Shown piece by piece: positions 9,071-18,255 of a DNA stretch of 64,000 bases; position 1 is the stretch's first letter, and every line of letters begins with the position of its first letter. Under the pieces are notes generated by a model. The model did no database searches. It was not told the DNA's origin and worked only from the letters and a program-made list of their open reading frames with translations. Location of the stretch: assembly GCF_005116455.1 (NCBI RefSeq), contig NZ_SWBP01000003.1, forward strand, positions 248,012 through 312,011. Direction: 5' to 3'. Both the position numbers and the translations under genes were made by a program. The DNA comes from Pedobacter cryophilus. GTDB lineage: Bacteria > Bacteroidota > Bacteroidia > Sphingobacteriales > Sphingobacteriaceae.

Positions 9071-10129
9071 ATGAAGAAAAAAATCTGCGGAATTCAGCAA
9101 ATTGGGATTGGTTATGGTGATATTCAAGAATCATGGAAATGGTACAGAAAATATTTTGGGATGAATGTCCCTGTATTTGAAGATACTGCAGAAGCGGCAT
9201 TAATGTATCAATATACTGGAAACAAAGTTTATAAACGCCATGCAATTTTAGCCATGAATATGCAAGGCGGTGCTGGTTTTGAATTATGGCAATTTAAAGA
9301 CAGAAAGACACTTGCGGTAAAAGAACCCATAAAAATTGGTGATTTAGGTCTTCAAATTATTAAAATTAAAACCTTAGACATCAATAAAACTTTTCAATTT
9401 TTTAAATCAGAAGGTTTAGATTTAAAGAGTGACCTAGAGAAAAACCCAAAGGGAGATTTACATTTTTATTTACAAGATCCTTATCAAAATTTGTTTGAAA
9501 TTGTAGAGAGTAAAAGCTGGTTTTGTGATAAAAAGAAATTGACTGGCGGTGTAAACGGAATAGTAATTGGCGTTTCGGATATGGATAAATCATTGAAATT
9601 ATATCAAAAAGTTTTAGGCTATCAACAAATAGTTTACGATGAAACTGGATCTTTTGCTGATTTAAATGGCTTAAACGGAGGGGCAAGCATTTGCAGAAGA
9701 GTTTTACTAAGACACCATGAAGAGCGTACCGGCGGATTTTCTAAATTATTTGGTGCCACAGAAATTGAATTGATTGAAAGAGTAGATAAAGCTGGGGTAA
9801 AAATTTACCAAAACCGTTTTTGGGGCGACCAAGGTTTTATTCATGTTTGTTTTGATGTTATTGGGATGAAACAACTAAAACAAGAATGTGCTGAAGCTGG
9901 ATTTCCATTTACTGTAGATAGTGAAAACAGTTTTGATATGGGAAAAGCTGCTGGTCATTTTTCTTACATTGAAGACCCTGATGGCACTTTAATAGAATTT
10001 GTAGAAACACATAAAGTACCTATTTTAAAGAAATTAGGTTTGTATCTAAACTTAAAAAACAGAAATCCTGATAAGAATTTGCCAGATTGGATGGTGAAGT
10101 TAATGGGCCTGACAGCCGTTAGAGATTAA
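9071..10129 (+). CDS. VOC (glyoxalase/dioxygenase-fold) protein, two domains
   Basis: Two vicinal-oxygen-chelate domains are arranged in tandem (about 1-155 and 160-335). The second starts GGVNGIVIGVSDMDKSLKLYQKVLGY and ends FSYIEDPDGTLIEFVETHKVPI, the typical metal-site glutamate strand. At 352 residues it resembles two-domain dioxygenase or glyoxalase-like proteins, but no substrate can be named. It lies one base after the GT2 gene. Its last 11 bases overlap the end of the convergent acyltransferase gene. Confidence 0.82.
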   Translation: MKKKICGIQQIGIGYGDIQESWKWYRKYFGMNVPVFEDTAEAALMYQYTGNKVYKRHAILAMNMQGGAGFELWQFKDRKTLAVKEPIKIGDLGLQIIKIKTLDINKTFQFFKSEGLDLKSDLEKNPKGDLHFYLQDPYQNLFEIVESKSWFCDKKKLTGGVNGIVIGVSDMDKSLKLYQKVLGYQQIVYDETGSFADLNGLNGGASICRRVLLRHHEERTGGFSKLFGATEIELIERVDKAGVKIYQNRFWGDQGFIHVCFDVIGMKQLKQECAEAGFPFTVDSENSFDMGKAAGHFSYIEDPDGTLIEFVETHKVPILKKLGLYLNLKNRNPDKNLPDWMVKLMGLTAVRD

Positions 10130-11330
10130 GGGATTTTATCAATTTTTCTCTTTCTTCAACAAAATTAACATTTTTAGATTTCATTAAATATGCCTGTTTC
10201 ATTAATTTAATTTGATGAAAATTGGCATTATAAAAATACAATAAGCCAAATAAATAAATGCTTCCAAAATCAAAAAACAGCGATGCTAGTACAACAAGAA
10301 TGGGTACATAAATTAAATAAATAAACATCCCAATAACCATTCTTACTGCACTTTTAAATTGAATTTCTTTAATGTAATTGCATACAATATATCTAATAAT
10401 TGACGTAGGCAGATAATGAATAATAACTCCAAATAAATAAAAAGAATAAGTTAAAAAAAGCAAATTTTGATTATAATTATCGCTAAAAACAACCGCTTCA
10501 TCAGTAATTTGATGATGGCTTAACTGATTAAAGTAATGCTTTAATTTTTCTTTTAAATTGTTATAAAACAATAAGTTATCGGTTTTTAATTCATTTAAAA
10601 ATTTAATTGCTTTGAGCTGATCTATCAAAAAACCTTCTTTGAGATTATTTTTGGTTAGTTCTAAAAATTGTTCATAAAATTCATCCTCTTCTTGATTAGG
10701 AATTACAATCATCCTTTCAGAAATTCTAACTCTGGTTTCAGCAATTAAGGCTTTAGAAAACCTAATATAATCATCTTGTGCTTGTTTCTTAATTTTTAAA
10801 ACATCAATAGGTTTAGAGAAATCTAAAGAAACATCTGTATAAAATTCTAGAGGTTTGCTATAATTTAGGGTAACGGGTAAAATTTGTAATCCATCAGTTT
10901 TAGCCTCATAAGCTAGTTGTACAAAACCCGCTTTAAAGGTTCTTAATCGTTTTTCTACCACACAATTCCCTTCAGGGAAAATCAAAATGGCACCGTTATT
11001 TTCTAAAATACGTTGGCATTTTTCAAAAATAGCATCGTTATTTTTTACTTCATCTCTCCCATCTTTAATTCTATAAATAGGCATCATGTTAATTTTAGAG
11101 AGAAACCATCTTTTAAATGGACTATTAAAAGCATCGGCTCTAGCCAAAAAATGAAGCTTTCTTTTAAAAAGAACAGCAATTAAAATGGCATCCATAAATG
11201 AATTACCATGATTTGCACAAACAATTAGGGGATTTTTTGATGGGATATTTTGTGTTTGGTATAACCTTATTTTTCTAAAATAGAGGTAGCAACTAAGCTT
11301 TAGTAAATAATAGAAAAGGTTGTAAAGCAT
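10119..11330 (-). CDS. PlsC-type 1-acylglycerol-3-phosphate acyltransferase
   Basis: The N-terminal half is a PlsC domain: CANHGNSFMDA near residues 38-48 is the acyltransferase block and IFPEGNC the glycerophosphate-binding block. The spacing from His41 to Asp47 is five residues rather than the canonical four, a variant that I recall from Bacteroidota homologues. The C-terminal part (about 270-385) holds several hydrophobic segments, so the protein is membrane-bound. The likely role is phospholipid or lipid-A-related acylation. The gene is convergent with and overlaps the VOC gene by 11 bases. Confidence 0.85.
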   Translation of the reverse strand: MLYNLFYYLLKLSCYLYFRKIRLYQTQNIPSKNPLIVCANHGNSFMDAILIAVLFKRKLHFLARADAFNSPFKRWFLSKINMMPIYRIKDGRDEVKNNDAIFEKCQRILENNGAILIFPEGNCVVEKRLRTFKAGFVQLAYEAKTDGLQILPVTLNYSKPLEFYTDVSLDFSKPIDVLKIKKQAQDDYIRFSKALIAETRVRISERMIVIPNQEEDEFYEQFLELTKNNLKEGFLIDQLKAIKFLNELKTDNLLFYNNLKEKLKHYFNQLSHHQITDEAVVFSDNYNQNLLFLTYSFYLFGVIIHYLPTSIIRYIVCNYIKEIQFKSAVRMVIGMFIYLIYVPILVVLASLFFDFGSIYLFGLLYFYNANFHQIKLMKQAYLMKSKNVNFVEEREKLIKSLNL

Positions 11331-11412
11331 AAATATGAAAGTTTAAAGCTAATAATTCTTATTAATTTATACTTTCGGGATGAGGATTTAATTTGCAGTT
11401 CTAATAATAACC

Positions 11413-12132
11413 ATGAATAAGATTGAGATTAAACATTTCTTTAATAAAGAGTATCAGCTTAATGAGGAACAAAAGCTCTATTTAAAAATTCATGCAAAGA
11501 GATTTGAAATTATTTTATCAAATATTACCCACTTACAGTCTGCAAAAGTTTTAGATATAGGTCCTTCATTTTTAAGCTATTTATTGTATCAACAATTTGA
11601 TAAAAACTTAAGTCTGCTAGGTTTTGATGAACAAGAAAGCTTTGGAGGGCATTTACCAAATCATTCCATTTTTCAAAATGTAACCTTAATAAAGCAAGAT
11701 TTAAATTTTTGGAAAGTAGATGATGAAGCACAAAAATTCGACCTTATTATTTGCGGTGAAGTTATTGAACACTTATATACCTCTCCTGATAAATTATTCG
11801 ATAACTTTTACAAAAGCTTAAATAAAGATGGAATACTGATTATTCAAACACCAAATGCTGTTTCGTTTAGAAAAAGACTTGCTATTTTATTTGGCAAAAA
11901 TCCGTTTGAAATGCCAAGAGAAAACCTTTCTAATCCGGGGCATTACAGAGAATATACCGCAAAGGAATTGACAGACTTAGCGATTAAAAATAAATTTAAT
12001 ATTGAAACTGTATTTTTGGACGAATATTTTGAATATCCTTCTACAACTTCAAAAATTTACAGGAGCTTTAAAAATATGATTCCAAAAAATTTTAGAAGCG
12101 GAATTACCATTATCTTAAAAAAGAATGACTAA
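11413..12132 (+). CDS. Class I SAM-dependent methyltransferase
   Basis: Residues 44-52 (KVLDIGPSF) form motif I of a Rossmann-fold methyltransferase, followed by DLIICGEVIEHLYTSPDKLFDNFYKSL and GILIIQTPNA, typical of the Methyltransf_11/23 groups. The substrate is unknown; sequence style is like glycan- or quinone-modifying members. The stop codon lies inside the next gene (8-base overlap), so it is translationally coupled to the thioesterase. Confidence 0.85.
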   Translation: MNKIEIKHFFNKEYQLNEEQKLYLKIHAKRFEIILSNITHLQSAKVLDIGPSFLSYLLYQQFDKNLSLLGFDEQESFGGHLPNHSIFQNVTLIKQDLNFWKVDDEAQKFDLIICGEVIEHLYTSPDKLFDNFYKSLNKDGILIIQTPNAVSFRKRLAILFGKNPFEMPRENLSNPGHYREYTAKELTDLAIKNKFNIETVFLDEYFEYPSTTSKIYRSFKNMIPKNFRSGITIILKKND

Positions 12133-12541
12133 AAAATACTCGAGATTTACCACCACCCACAAAGTGAGACCAGATGATATTGATATGTTTAACCATGTAC
12201 ACAATAGCATTTATTTAGATTATGTTTTAGCAGCCAGATATGAGCAAATGGAGCTTTATTACGGAATGTCTATGGAGAAATTTATGGAAATGGGTTATGG
12301 TTGGGTAGTACAATCGGTTCAAATTAACTATAAAAGACCTTTGGGTTTAGGTCATTTATTTGCAGTGGAAACGGGTATTGAAAGTATTAATAATAAAGGT
12401 TGCCGAGTAACTTTTATTATTACCAATCTAAAAAACAATAAATTAAGTACTGATGGCTGGTTTGATTTTATAATGATTGACTTAAAAAACGGCCGTGGCG
12501 TAGCTGTAAATCAAGAAATGATTGATCTTTACAGTATCTAA
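12125..12541 (+). CDS. Acyl-CoA thioesterase, hot-dog fold (4HBT)
   Basis: The start VRPDDIDMFNHVHNSIYLDYVLAARYE is the 4-hydroxybenzoyl-CoA thioesterase active-site region. Length (138 residues) fits a single hot-dog domain. The natural acyl-CoA substrate is not evident. The gene overlaps the methyltransferase by 8 bases and its stop overlaps the end of convergent ddl by 4 bases. A second hot-dog protein of the YbgC type lies at 15907. Confidence 0.87.
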   Translation: MTKKYSRFTTTHKVRPDDIDMFNHVHNSIYLDYVLAARYEQMELYYGMSMEKFMEMGYGWVVQSVQINYKRPLGLGHLFAVETGIESINNKGCRVTFIITNLKNNKLSTDGWFDFIMIDLKNGRGVAVNQEMIDLYSI

Positions 12542-13524
12542 GCCAAAGCTTCTTCAATTAAGAGGGTATAAAAATCTTTCACTTCCATTCCTGCTGCTCT
12601 AACTTGTTGCGGAATGATACTGTTTTGAGATTGCCCTGGAACAGTATTTATTTCAATAAAATAGAAGTTACCTGTATTTTCTTCTAAAATAAAATCAACT
12701 CTCACCATTCCTTTACAATTTAACTTGTAAAAAGCTGCCGTTACAATTTCCCCTACTTTATTGGTGATTTCTTGGGGCAAAACAGCGGGGGTAATTTCCT
12801 CAGTTATACCGGTAGTATATTTAGCTTCAAAATCAAAAAACTCTTTTGAGGATATAATTTCGGTGATGGGCAATACTTTAACTTGGTTTTTGGTTTTATA
12901 CAATCCAACTGTAAACTCTCTGCCTTTAATAAATTCTTCTACTAAAATTTGATCATCCTCGGCGAAAGCCTTCTCTAATGCCTCCTTCAAATCTTCTAAT
13001 TTATTTACTTTAGACATCCCAATGCTGCTTCCGCCACTATTAGGTTTAATAAATAATGGTAATTTTAATTGTGATGAAATCTCTAATTCTGAGGAGCCTA
13101 TTTTGGTAAACAACTGTAAAGATTTAGCCACATGCAAATCTTTTATTCCATTCACAACCGCTTTAGTATAGCCTTTATTCATGGTTAAGGCCGATGTGGT
13201 GGCATCACAAGTAGTGTACGGAATGTTTAATAAATCAAAATAGCCTTGGAATTTACCATCCTCTCCGGGCGAACCATGGATGATAATAAATACTGCATCA
13301 AACGTTATTTTTTGTTGATCTACGGTAATACTAAAATCATTTTTATCAATGATGATTTTTTGATCATCAGCAATTAAATAATACCACTCTTCTTTGGTAA
13401 CAATGATTTTATAAACGTTAAATAAATTATAATCTAACTGAGATTCTATCTGTTGAGCACTATTTAAAGACACCACAGATTCGCCTGTAAAACCACCTGC
13501 CAGAAGAGCTATATTTTTTTTCAT
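12538..13524 (-). CDS. ddl: D-alanine--D-alanine ligase
   Basis: This ATP-grasp ligase makes D-Ala-D-Ala for peptidoglycan precursors. Recognisable parts are the N-terminal LLAGGFTGESVVSLNSA, HGSPGEDGKFQGYFDLLNIPYT, FIKPNSGGSSIGMSKV, EEFIKGREFTVG and FIEINTVPGQS. Its 328 residues match the family. It is divergent from the PASTA protein and close to mltG, forming a cell-wall neighbourhood. Confidence 0.96.
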   Translation of the reverse strand: MKKNIALLAGGFTGESVVSLNSAQQIESQLDYNLFNVYKIIVTKEEWYYLIADDQKIIIDKNDFSITVDQQKITFDAVFIIIHGSPGEDGKFQGYFDLLNIPYTTCDATTSALTMNKGYTKAVVNGIKDLHVAKSLQLFTKIGSSELEISSQLKLPLFIKPNSGGSSIGMSKVNKLEDLKEALEKAFAEDDQILVEEFIKGREFTVGLYKTKNQVKVLPITEIISSKEFFDFEAKYTTGITEEITPAVLPQEITNKVGEIVTAAFYKLNCKGMVRVDFILEENTGNFYFIEINTVPGQSQNSIIPQQVRAAGMEVKDFYTLLIEEALA

Positions 13525-13670
13525 GGAAATTTTAAACTGATTTAAATTTTTTATGATACTGACTTATTGATACAATCTCTTATCATCAATTAAGCCCAAA
13601 TATAAATTTATTCTTTAATTGTGAATGATCCTTTATAAATTTTTATTAGTTCAATTTCTTTAATTTTGGC

Positions 13671-13678
13671 TAAGTTTG
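13671..13678 (+). promoter_or_regulatory. Candidate -7 promoter element for the PASTA gene
   Basis: TAAGTTTG matches TAnnTTTG and lies 37 bases before the PASTA protein ATG, within the 190-base divergent gap to ddl. A -33 TTG at the right spacing is not evident. Confidence 0.45.
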
Positions 13679-13714
13679 AGGTGATAATTTTTTGAACAAT
13701 CTATTGATTAATTA

Positions 13715-14482
13715 ATGAGCAAATTCTTTAAATACTTAGCCACATCAGATTTTAGAAAGCAATTAATTATTGCTTTTGTAGTAATAGTTATTCTGGTTTT
13801 TAGCTTGTTTATAAGTTTAAGATTTTATACAAGACATGGAGAAGGCAAACCCGTACCAAATTTAAAAGGTTTAAGTGTAGAAAACGCCGTTCAATTATTA
13901 GAAACAGAAGGGTTTAGATATCAAATAGATTCGGTTTTTATATTAGATAAAAAACCTGGTTTAGTTTTAGAGCAAGATCCAGATCCAAATACCAATGTTA
14001 AAACTAACCGTATGATTTATTTAACCATTGTGAGTTCTCAAACTCCAGATGTTAATTTTCCGGATATAGAAAACAAAACATTAGTAGAGGCGCAAGCTAT
14101 GTTAGAAAATTATGGTTTAAAAATTGGGGATACTACCTATACTCCTGATATTGCCAGAGATGCAGTTTTAGATTTTAACTATGCTGGGCAATCTGTTAGT
14201 GTTGGTCAAAAAATACCTAAAGGCTCTAGAATCAATTTAATTTTGGGAGATGGTTTTGGAGCAAGCGAAGTAGAAGTTCCTGATCTTAAAGGCTTAACCT
14301 TAAGCGAAGCTATGTTTTCTATAAAAGGCGCATCACTTACTTTAGGAACAGTTACTTATGAAGGTGTGGTTAGAGATTCTGCAAGTGCAATAATTATTAT
14401 GCAAACGCCAACCATAGTTCCAGATTCTGTTATAAAAGTGAGCATAGGTACCAGAATAAACTTGACACTTTCTAATCAATAA
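13715..14482 (+). CDS. Membrane-anchored PASTA-domain protein
   Basis: A single transmembrane segment (about 16-34) is followed by three PASTA repeats (about 44-108, 112-178, 188-255), each with a PxLxGLSVENAVQLL- or PDLKGLTLSEAM-like start. PASTA domains bind peptidoglycan fragments. There is no kinase or penicillin-binding domain attached, as is usual for the Bacteroidota form, so the function is unknown beyond cell-wall sensing or scaffolding. Its neighbours (ddl, mltG) agree with a cell-wall role. The rhodanese gene starts three bases after its stop. Confidence 0.9.
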   Translation: MSKFFKYLATSDFRKQLIIAFVVIVILVFSLFISLRFYTRHGEGKPVPNLKGLSVENAVQLLETEGFRYQIDSVFILDKKPGLVLEQDPDPNTNVKTNRMIYLTIVSSQTPDVNFPDIENKTLVEAQAMLENYGLKIGDTTYTPDIARDAVLDFNYAGQSVSVGQKIPKGSRINLILGDGFGASEVEVPDLKGLTLSEAMFSIKGASLTLGTVTYEGVVRDSASAIIIMQTPTIVPDSVIKVSIGTRINLTLSNQ

Positions 14483-14485
14483 TTT

Positions 14486-14791
14486 ATGCAAGATATTACG
14501 GTTGAAGAATTTGCTCAACTGCTTTCATCTAAAAAAGAAATTCAATTATTAGATGTTAGAGAGGGAATAGAATTCCATACTTTCAATATTGGAGGATTGC
14601 ATATTCCATTAGGAAAACTAGCTCAAATATTAGAAGATGATGAATTAGATTTCAATCCCGATCTCCCCATTATTGTAGTTTGCCAACATGGAGTAAGAAG
14701 TAAAACAGCAAAAGTTATTTTACAAAATGCGGGCTTTAAAAACACTCAAAATTTAATTGGAGGGCTTATTAAACTTCAAAGAATTTCTTAA
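14486..14791 (+). CDS. Single-domain rhodanese-like protein
   Basis: The 101 residues form one rhodanese fold: LLDVREGIEFHTFNIGGLHIPLG and the active-site loop VCQHGVRS with the persulfide cysteine at about residue 66. Such small cytoplasmic proteins carry sulfane sulfur; the acceptor is unknown. It follows the PASTA gene by three bases, so it is probably in the same transcript. Confidence 0.9.
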   Translation: MQDITVEEFAQLLSSKKEIQLLDVREGIEFHTFNIGGLHIPLGKLAQILEDDELDFNPDLPIIVVCQHGVRSKTAKVILQNAGFKNTQNLIGGLIKLQRIS

Positions 14792-14798
14792 AGCTTTC

Positions 14799-14806
14799 TA
14801 TATTTG
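14799..14806 (+). promoter_or_regulatory. Candidate -7 promoter element for mltG
   Basis: TATATTTG matches TAnnTTTG and is 45 bases before the mltG ATG, in the short gap after the rhodanese gene. No -33 match is obvious. Confidence 0.4.
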
Positions 14807-14851
14807 TGAATCAATTTAGAAGAAAAACATTCAAAATAAACAGCTCATTAA

Positions 14852-15904
14852 ATGGTAAATCAAAATAAAAAAAGCGCCTTTTTAAAAATTGCAATAGCTA
14901 TTGTTGTGGTTATCGTTATAGTTGGAGCATTCATTTTACCTAAACTTTACAGCAAGTATTTAAAGGCAAACACAAATGTTTCTAAAAAAACCTATTTATA
15001 TATTCCAACAAATGCAAATTTTCAGCAGGTTTTAGATTCTATTGATGTAAATCAACTCCTAATTAATAAAGAATCTTTTTTAAGTTTGGCTAGTGACAGA
15101 GATTTAAGCACTCGTTTTAAATCAGGGAAATATCCTATCGAAAAAGGAATGAATAACAGGCAAATTTTAAATATGCTTGTGGCTGGAAATCAAGAACCTG
15201 TAGATCTGTCTTTTAGAAATATAAGATTAAAAGAAAATTTTGCCGCCCAAGCTTCAAAAAAATTAGAATTTGATTCCTTATCATTAATTCAACTATTAGA
15301 TTCAGCAGATTTTGTGAAAAGTTATGGTTTTAATACCGATAACATTTATACCATGTTTATTCCAAATTCTTATCAAATGTATTGGAATATATCTGCAAAA
15401 GATTTCTTTATCAGGATGAATAAAGAATACCTAAAATTTTGGAATGCAGAGCGATTACAGAAAGCGAAAGCGCTAAATTTAACCCCACAGGAAGTTACAA
15501 TTTTAGCTTCTATTGTAGATAGTGAAGCTTTAGTAGATAAAGAAATGCCCATTATTGCCGGCCTTTATTTAAATCGATTAAAAAGAGGAATTAAATTAGA
15601 AGCAGACCCAACCGTAATTTTTGCAAACAATGATTTTACGATAAGACGAGTTTTGAACAAACACCTTAGAAAAGAATCTCCTTACAATACTTATATGAAC
15701 CTTGGCTTGCCTCCGGGGTCTATTATGATGCCATCTATTAAAGCTATTGATGCTGTCTTAAACTACGAAACTCATAATTATATTTACATGTGTGCTAAGG
15801 AAGATTTTTCTGGCTACCATAATTTTGCCACCAATTTATCAGAACATTTGGCTAATGCCAGAAAATTTCAAAACGCATTAAATCAAAGAAACATTAAGAA
15901 GTAA
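14852..15904 (+). CDS. mltG: Endolytic peptidoglycan transglycosylase MltG (YceG-like)
   Basis: MltG cuts nascent glycan strands and is thought to set their length. An N-terminal membrane anchor (about 11-30) precedes a YceG domain with ILASIVDSEALVDKEMPIIAGLYLNRL, including the conserved glutamate near residue 225, then LEADPTVIF, NTYMNLGLPPGSIMMPS and the end block YIYMCAKEDFSGYHNFA. Length (350) is usual. It is followed after two bases by a YbgC-type thioesterase, so the three genes to 17309 appear to be one operon. Confidence 0.94.
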   Translation: MVNQNKKSAFLKIAIAIVVVIVIVGAFILPKLYSKYLKANTNVSKKTYLYIPTNANFQQVLDSIDVNQLLINKESFLSLASDRDLSTRFKSGKYPIEKGMNNRQILNMLVAGNQEPVDLSFRNIRLKENFAAQASKKLEFDSLSLIQLLDSADFVKSYGFNTDNIYTMFIPNSYQMYWNISAKDFFIRMNKEYLKFWNAERLQKAKALNLTPQEVTILASIVDSEALVDKEMPIIAGLYLNRLKRGIKLEADPTVIFANNDFTIRRVLNKHLRKESPYNTYMNLGLPPGSIMMPSIKAIDAVLNYETHNYIYMCAKEDFSGYHNFATNLSEHLANARKFQNALNQRNIKK

Positions 15905-15906
15905 CT

Positions 15907-16323
15907 ATGTTTGTTTTTGAAACCAAATTAAGGGTAAGATATGCTGATACTGACCAAATGGGCTACATGTATTACGGTAATTATGCCTCTTTTTATGAAG
16001 TTGCCCGTACAGAAATGTTGCGTAGTTTAGGTATGACCTATAAATCTATGGAAGAAGACGGCGTAATGATGCCTGTTTTAGAAATGAAAACCAAATACAT
16101 TAAACCTGCTTTATATGATGAACAAATTAATATAAAGGTAACTATAGATAAAAAGCCTGGTGTTAGAATTATTTTTAATTACGAATTGTATAATGAAAAA
16201 CAAGAATTGATTAATTTAGGAGAAACTACTTTGGTTTTTGTTGATATGAAGAAAAACAAACCTTGTATGCCTCCATTAAATTTCCAACAAAAGATTAATG
16301 TTTATTTTTCTAACTTAGATTAA
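15907..16323 (+). CDS. YbgC/FadM-type acyl-CoA thioesterase
   Basis: The hot-dog active-site region LRVRYADTDQMGYMYYGNYASFYEVARTEMLR at about residues 7-38 is typical of the YbgC group, with aspartate 15 or 17 as the likely catalytic residue. In proteobacteria YbgC sits with the Tol-Pal envelope complex; here it lies between mltG and a YihY-family gene. The stop codon shares its last base with the next ATG. Confidence 0.9.
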   Translation: MFVFETKLRVRYADTDQMGYMYYGNYASFYEVARTEMLRSLGMTYKSMEEDGVMMPVLEMKTKYIKPALYDEQINIKVTIDKKPGVRIIFNYELYNEKQELINLGETTLVFVDMKKNKPCMPPLNFQQKINVYFSNLD

Positions 16324-17309
16324 TGCAGTGGTTACACGAATTCCTGTTTAAGTTTAAATTTTATCGCCGTTTTATAGAATGGACAAAATTTATTATTTTA
16401 CCTGGATTTAGTCCTCTCCCTTTATATACCGTAGCCTTATTCTTCTTTCAAGAAATACAAAAAGATTCATTAGTAAATAAAGCATCCTCATTAGCCTATA
16501 ATTTTATGATGGCTATTTTTCCATCCATCATATTTATATTTACACTCATTCCTTACATTCCTATTAAAAATTTTCAAAATCAGTTGATGTCTATCATTTC
16601 TCTTTTACTACCAGAGAATGCATATTTAGCTTTTGAATCAACTTTAGAAGATATTGTGAAAAATCAGAATGGCAAATTATTGTCTATTGGTTTTATTTTA
16701 GCTTTGTTTTTTGCAACCAACGGAATTCATACTTTAATGCAAGCTTTTAATAAATCTTCATTAATTGTAGAAACCAGAACATGGCTTAAACAGCGATATA
16801 TTGCGCTTAATCTAACTTTACTAATTGCATTTTCACTTTTATTAGGAGTTGCCGTAATGGTGATTGGAGAATTTGTGATAAACTATTTAAAGGTAGGTTT
16901 AAATTTAAAAGAAGGTAAATTTTGGATTTACTCCATTATGATTTCTAGATGGGCCATTATTATTGTAGTTTATTTTGTGACCATTTCTTTACTATACAGA
17001 TATGGACCTGCCAATTCAAAAAAGTGGAAATTTTTTAGCGCTGGTTCTTGGCTAGCTACCATATTAGCTGTTTTAAGCTCGGTAGCTTTTTCTTATTACA
17101 TTAATAACTTTGGGACATATAACAAACTGTACGGCTCTATTGGTACGCTATTGGTGATGATGTTATGGTTATATTTAAACTCCCTAATTTTATTAATAGG
17201 CTTTGAATTAAATGCCAGTTTAGACCTTTCTAAAAGGAGTATTAAAATAGTTAAACCTAGCTTTAATAGTTTTAAGAGCGACGCCGTAAAAGAAAGATTA
17301 AATCAATAA
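16323..17309 (+). CDS. YihY/BrkB-family inner-membrane protein
   Basis: The product has about six hydrophobic helices and the family blocks KASSLAYNFMMAIFPSIIFIFTLIPYI, ATNGIHTLMQAFNKS, and NNFGTYNKLYGSIGTLLVMMLWLYLNSLILLIGFELNA. This family was once mislabelled ribonuclease BN; it is a membrane protein of unknown transport or envelope role. It begins on the last base of the previous stop codon, so translation is coupled. Confidence 0.92.
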   Translation: MQWLHEFLFKFKFYRRFIEWTKFIILPGFSPLPLYTVALFFFQEIQKDSLVNKASSLAYNFMMAIFPSIIFIFTLIPYIPIKNFQNQLMSIISLLLPENAYLAFESTLEDIVKNQNGKLLSIGFILALFFATNGIHTLMQAFNKSSLIVETRTWLKQRYIALNLTLLIAFSLLLGVAVMVIGEFVINYLKVGLNLKEGKFWIYSIMISRWAIIIVVYFVTISLLYRYGPANSKKWKFFSAGSWLATILAVLSSVAFSYYINNFGTYNKLYGSIGTLLVMMLWLYLNSLILLIGFELNASLDLSKRSIKIVKPSFNSFKSDAVKERLNQ

Positions 17310-17318
17310 TCTTAGTAA

Positions 17319-18230
17319 TTAAACCATAAAGGTCTCCCCTTCATTTGCAAGATAAGTTTCTGGAAAAACCGTTCTAGCTTCTAATAAAAGCGGTGTAAGA
17401 TCTCTGTATCTGGCAGAAAAATGACCAATCAGCAGTTTACTAATATTCATTTCTCTAGCTATTTGTGCAGCTTCTAATGAAGTAGTGTGAAAGGTTTCTT
17501 TTGCTCTATCTTGCATATCATGCATAAATGTAGATTCATGGTAAAGTGTATCTACATCTTGTAAATATCGAAAATAAGATCCATCTGCAAGGGTATCAGA
17601 GCAGTAAGCATAAGATCTAGGTACATCCGGGTCGGTAGTTAAATCTTCTGCCTTGTGGATATTTCCATCTTTATCTATAAAGTCAATTCCTCGTTTTAAA
17701 AGTGGAAGAAATTGAGATGGAATTTCTAACTGATTTACTTTTTCTTTGATGACTTTACGCAGTTTAATTTTCTGCTTAAAAATAAAACCAGTACATGGAA
17801 TGCGATGATTTAAAATAATGGTTTCTACAAAAAAATCATTTGTTTCTAAAATCACTTCTGATTTTTGTGCTTGAGTTGCATGAAATTCAATGGGAAATTT
17901 AATAATTGTTCCCGAATATTTAAACTGTATATCTAAAATCTCTTGAAGTTCTGGCGGTGCAAAAAGATATAAGGGTTTAGTTCTCCCATTTAGATGCATA
18001 GAAGATATCAAGCCAATTAAACCAAAAAAATGATCGCCATGTAAATGGCTGATAAAAATATGATCTATTTTGTGATATTTAATTCCGTAACGAAGCATTT
18101 GTTGTTGAGTGCCTTCACCGCAATCAATCATCAAAATTTTTTCGTTGATATTAAGTATTTGAGAAGTAGGATTTCTATGAAAAATAGGAGTCGCTGAACT
18201 ACTGCCCAATATTGTGACTTCAAATTTCAT
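17319..18230 (-). CDS. rnz: Ribonuclease Z
   Basis: RNase Z removes 3' trailers from tRNA precursors. The metallo-beta-lactamase zinc motif SHLHGDHFFG is at residues 61-70 (His62, His64, Asp66, His67), with IDCGEGTQQQ before it and GHFSARY near the end, all diagnostic for tRNase Z. At 303 residues it is the short form. It lies 25 bases downstream of a STAS-domain gene on the same strand. Confidence 0.95.
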   Translation of the reverse strand: MKFEVTILGSSSATPIFHRNPTSQILNINEKILMIDCGEGTQQQMLRYGIKYHKIDHIFISHLHGDHFFGLIGLISSMHLNGRTKPLYLFAPPELQEILDIQFKYSGTIIKFPIEFHATQAQKSEVILETNDFFVETIILNHRIPCTGFIFKQKIKLRKVIKEKVNQLEIPSQFLPLLKRGIDFIDKDGNIHKAEDLTTDPDVPRSYAYCSDTLADGSYFRYLQDVDTLYHESTFMHDMQDRAKETFHTTSLEAAQIAREMNISKLLIGHFSARYRDLTPLLLEARTVFPETYLANEGETFMV

Positions 18231-18255
18231 AATTGGTAAAACGTTGAGAAAGAGA

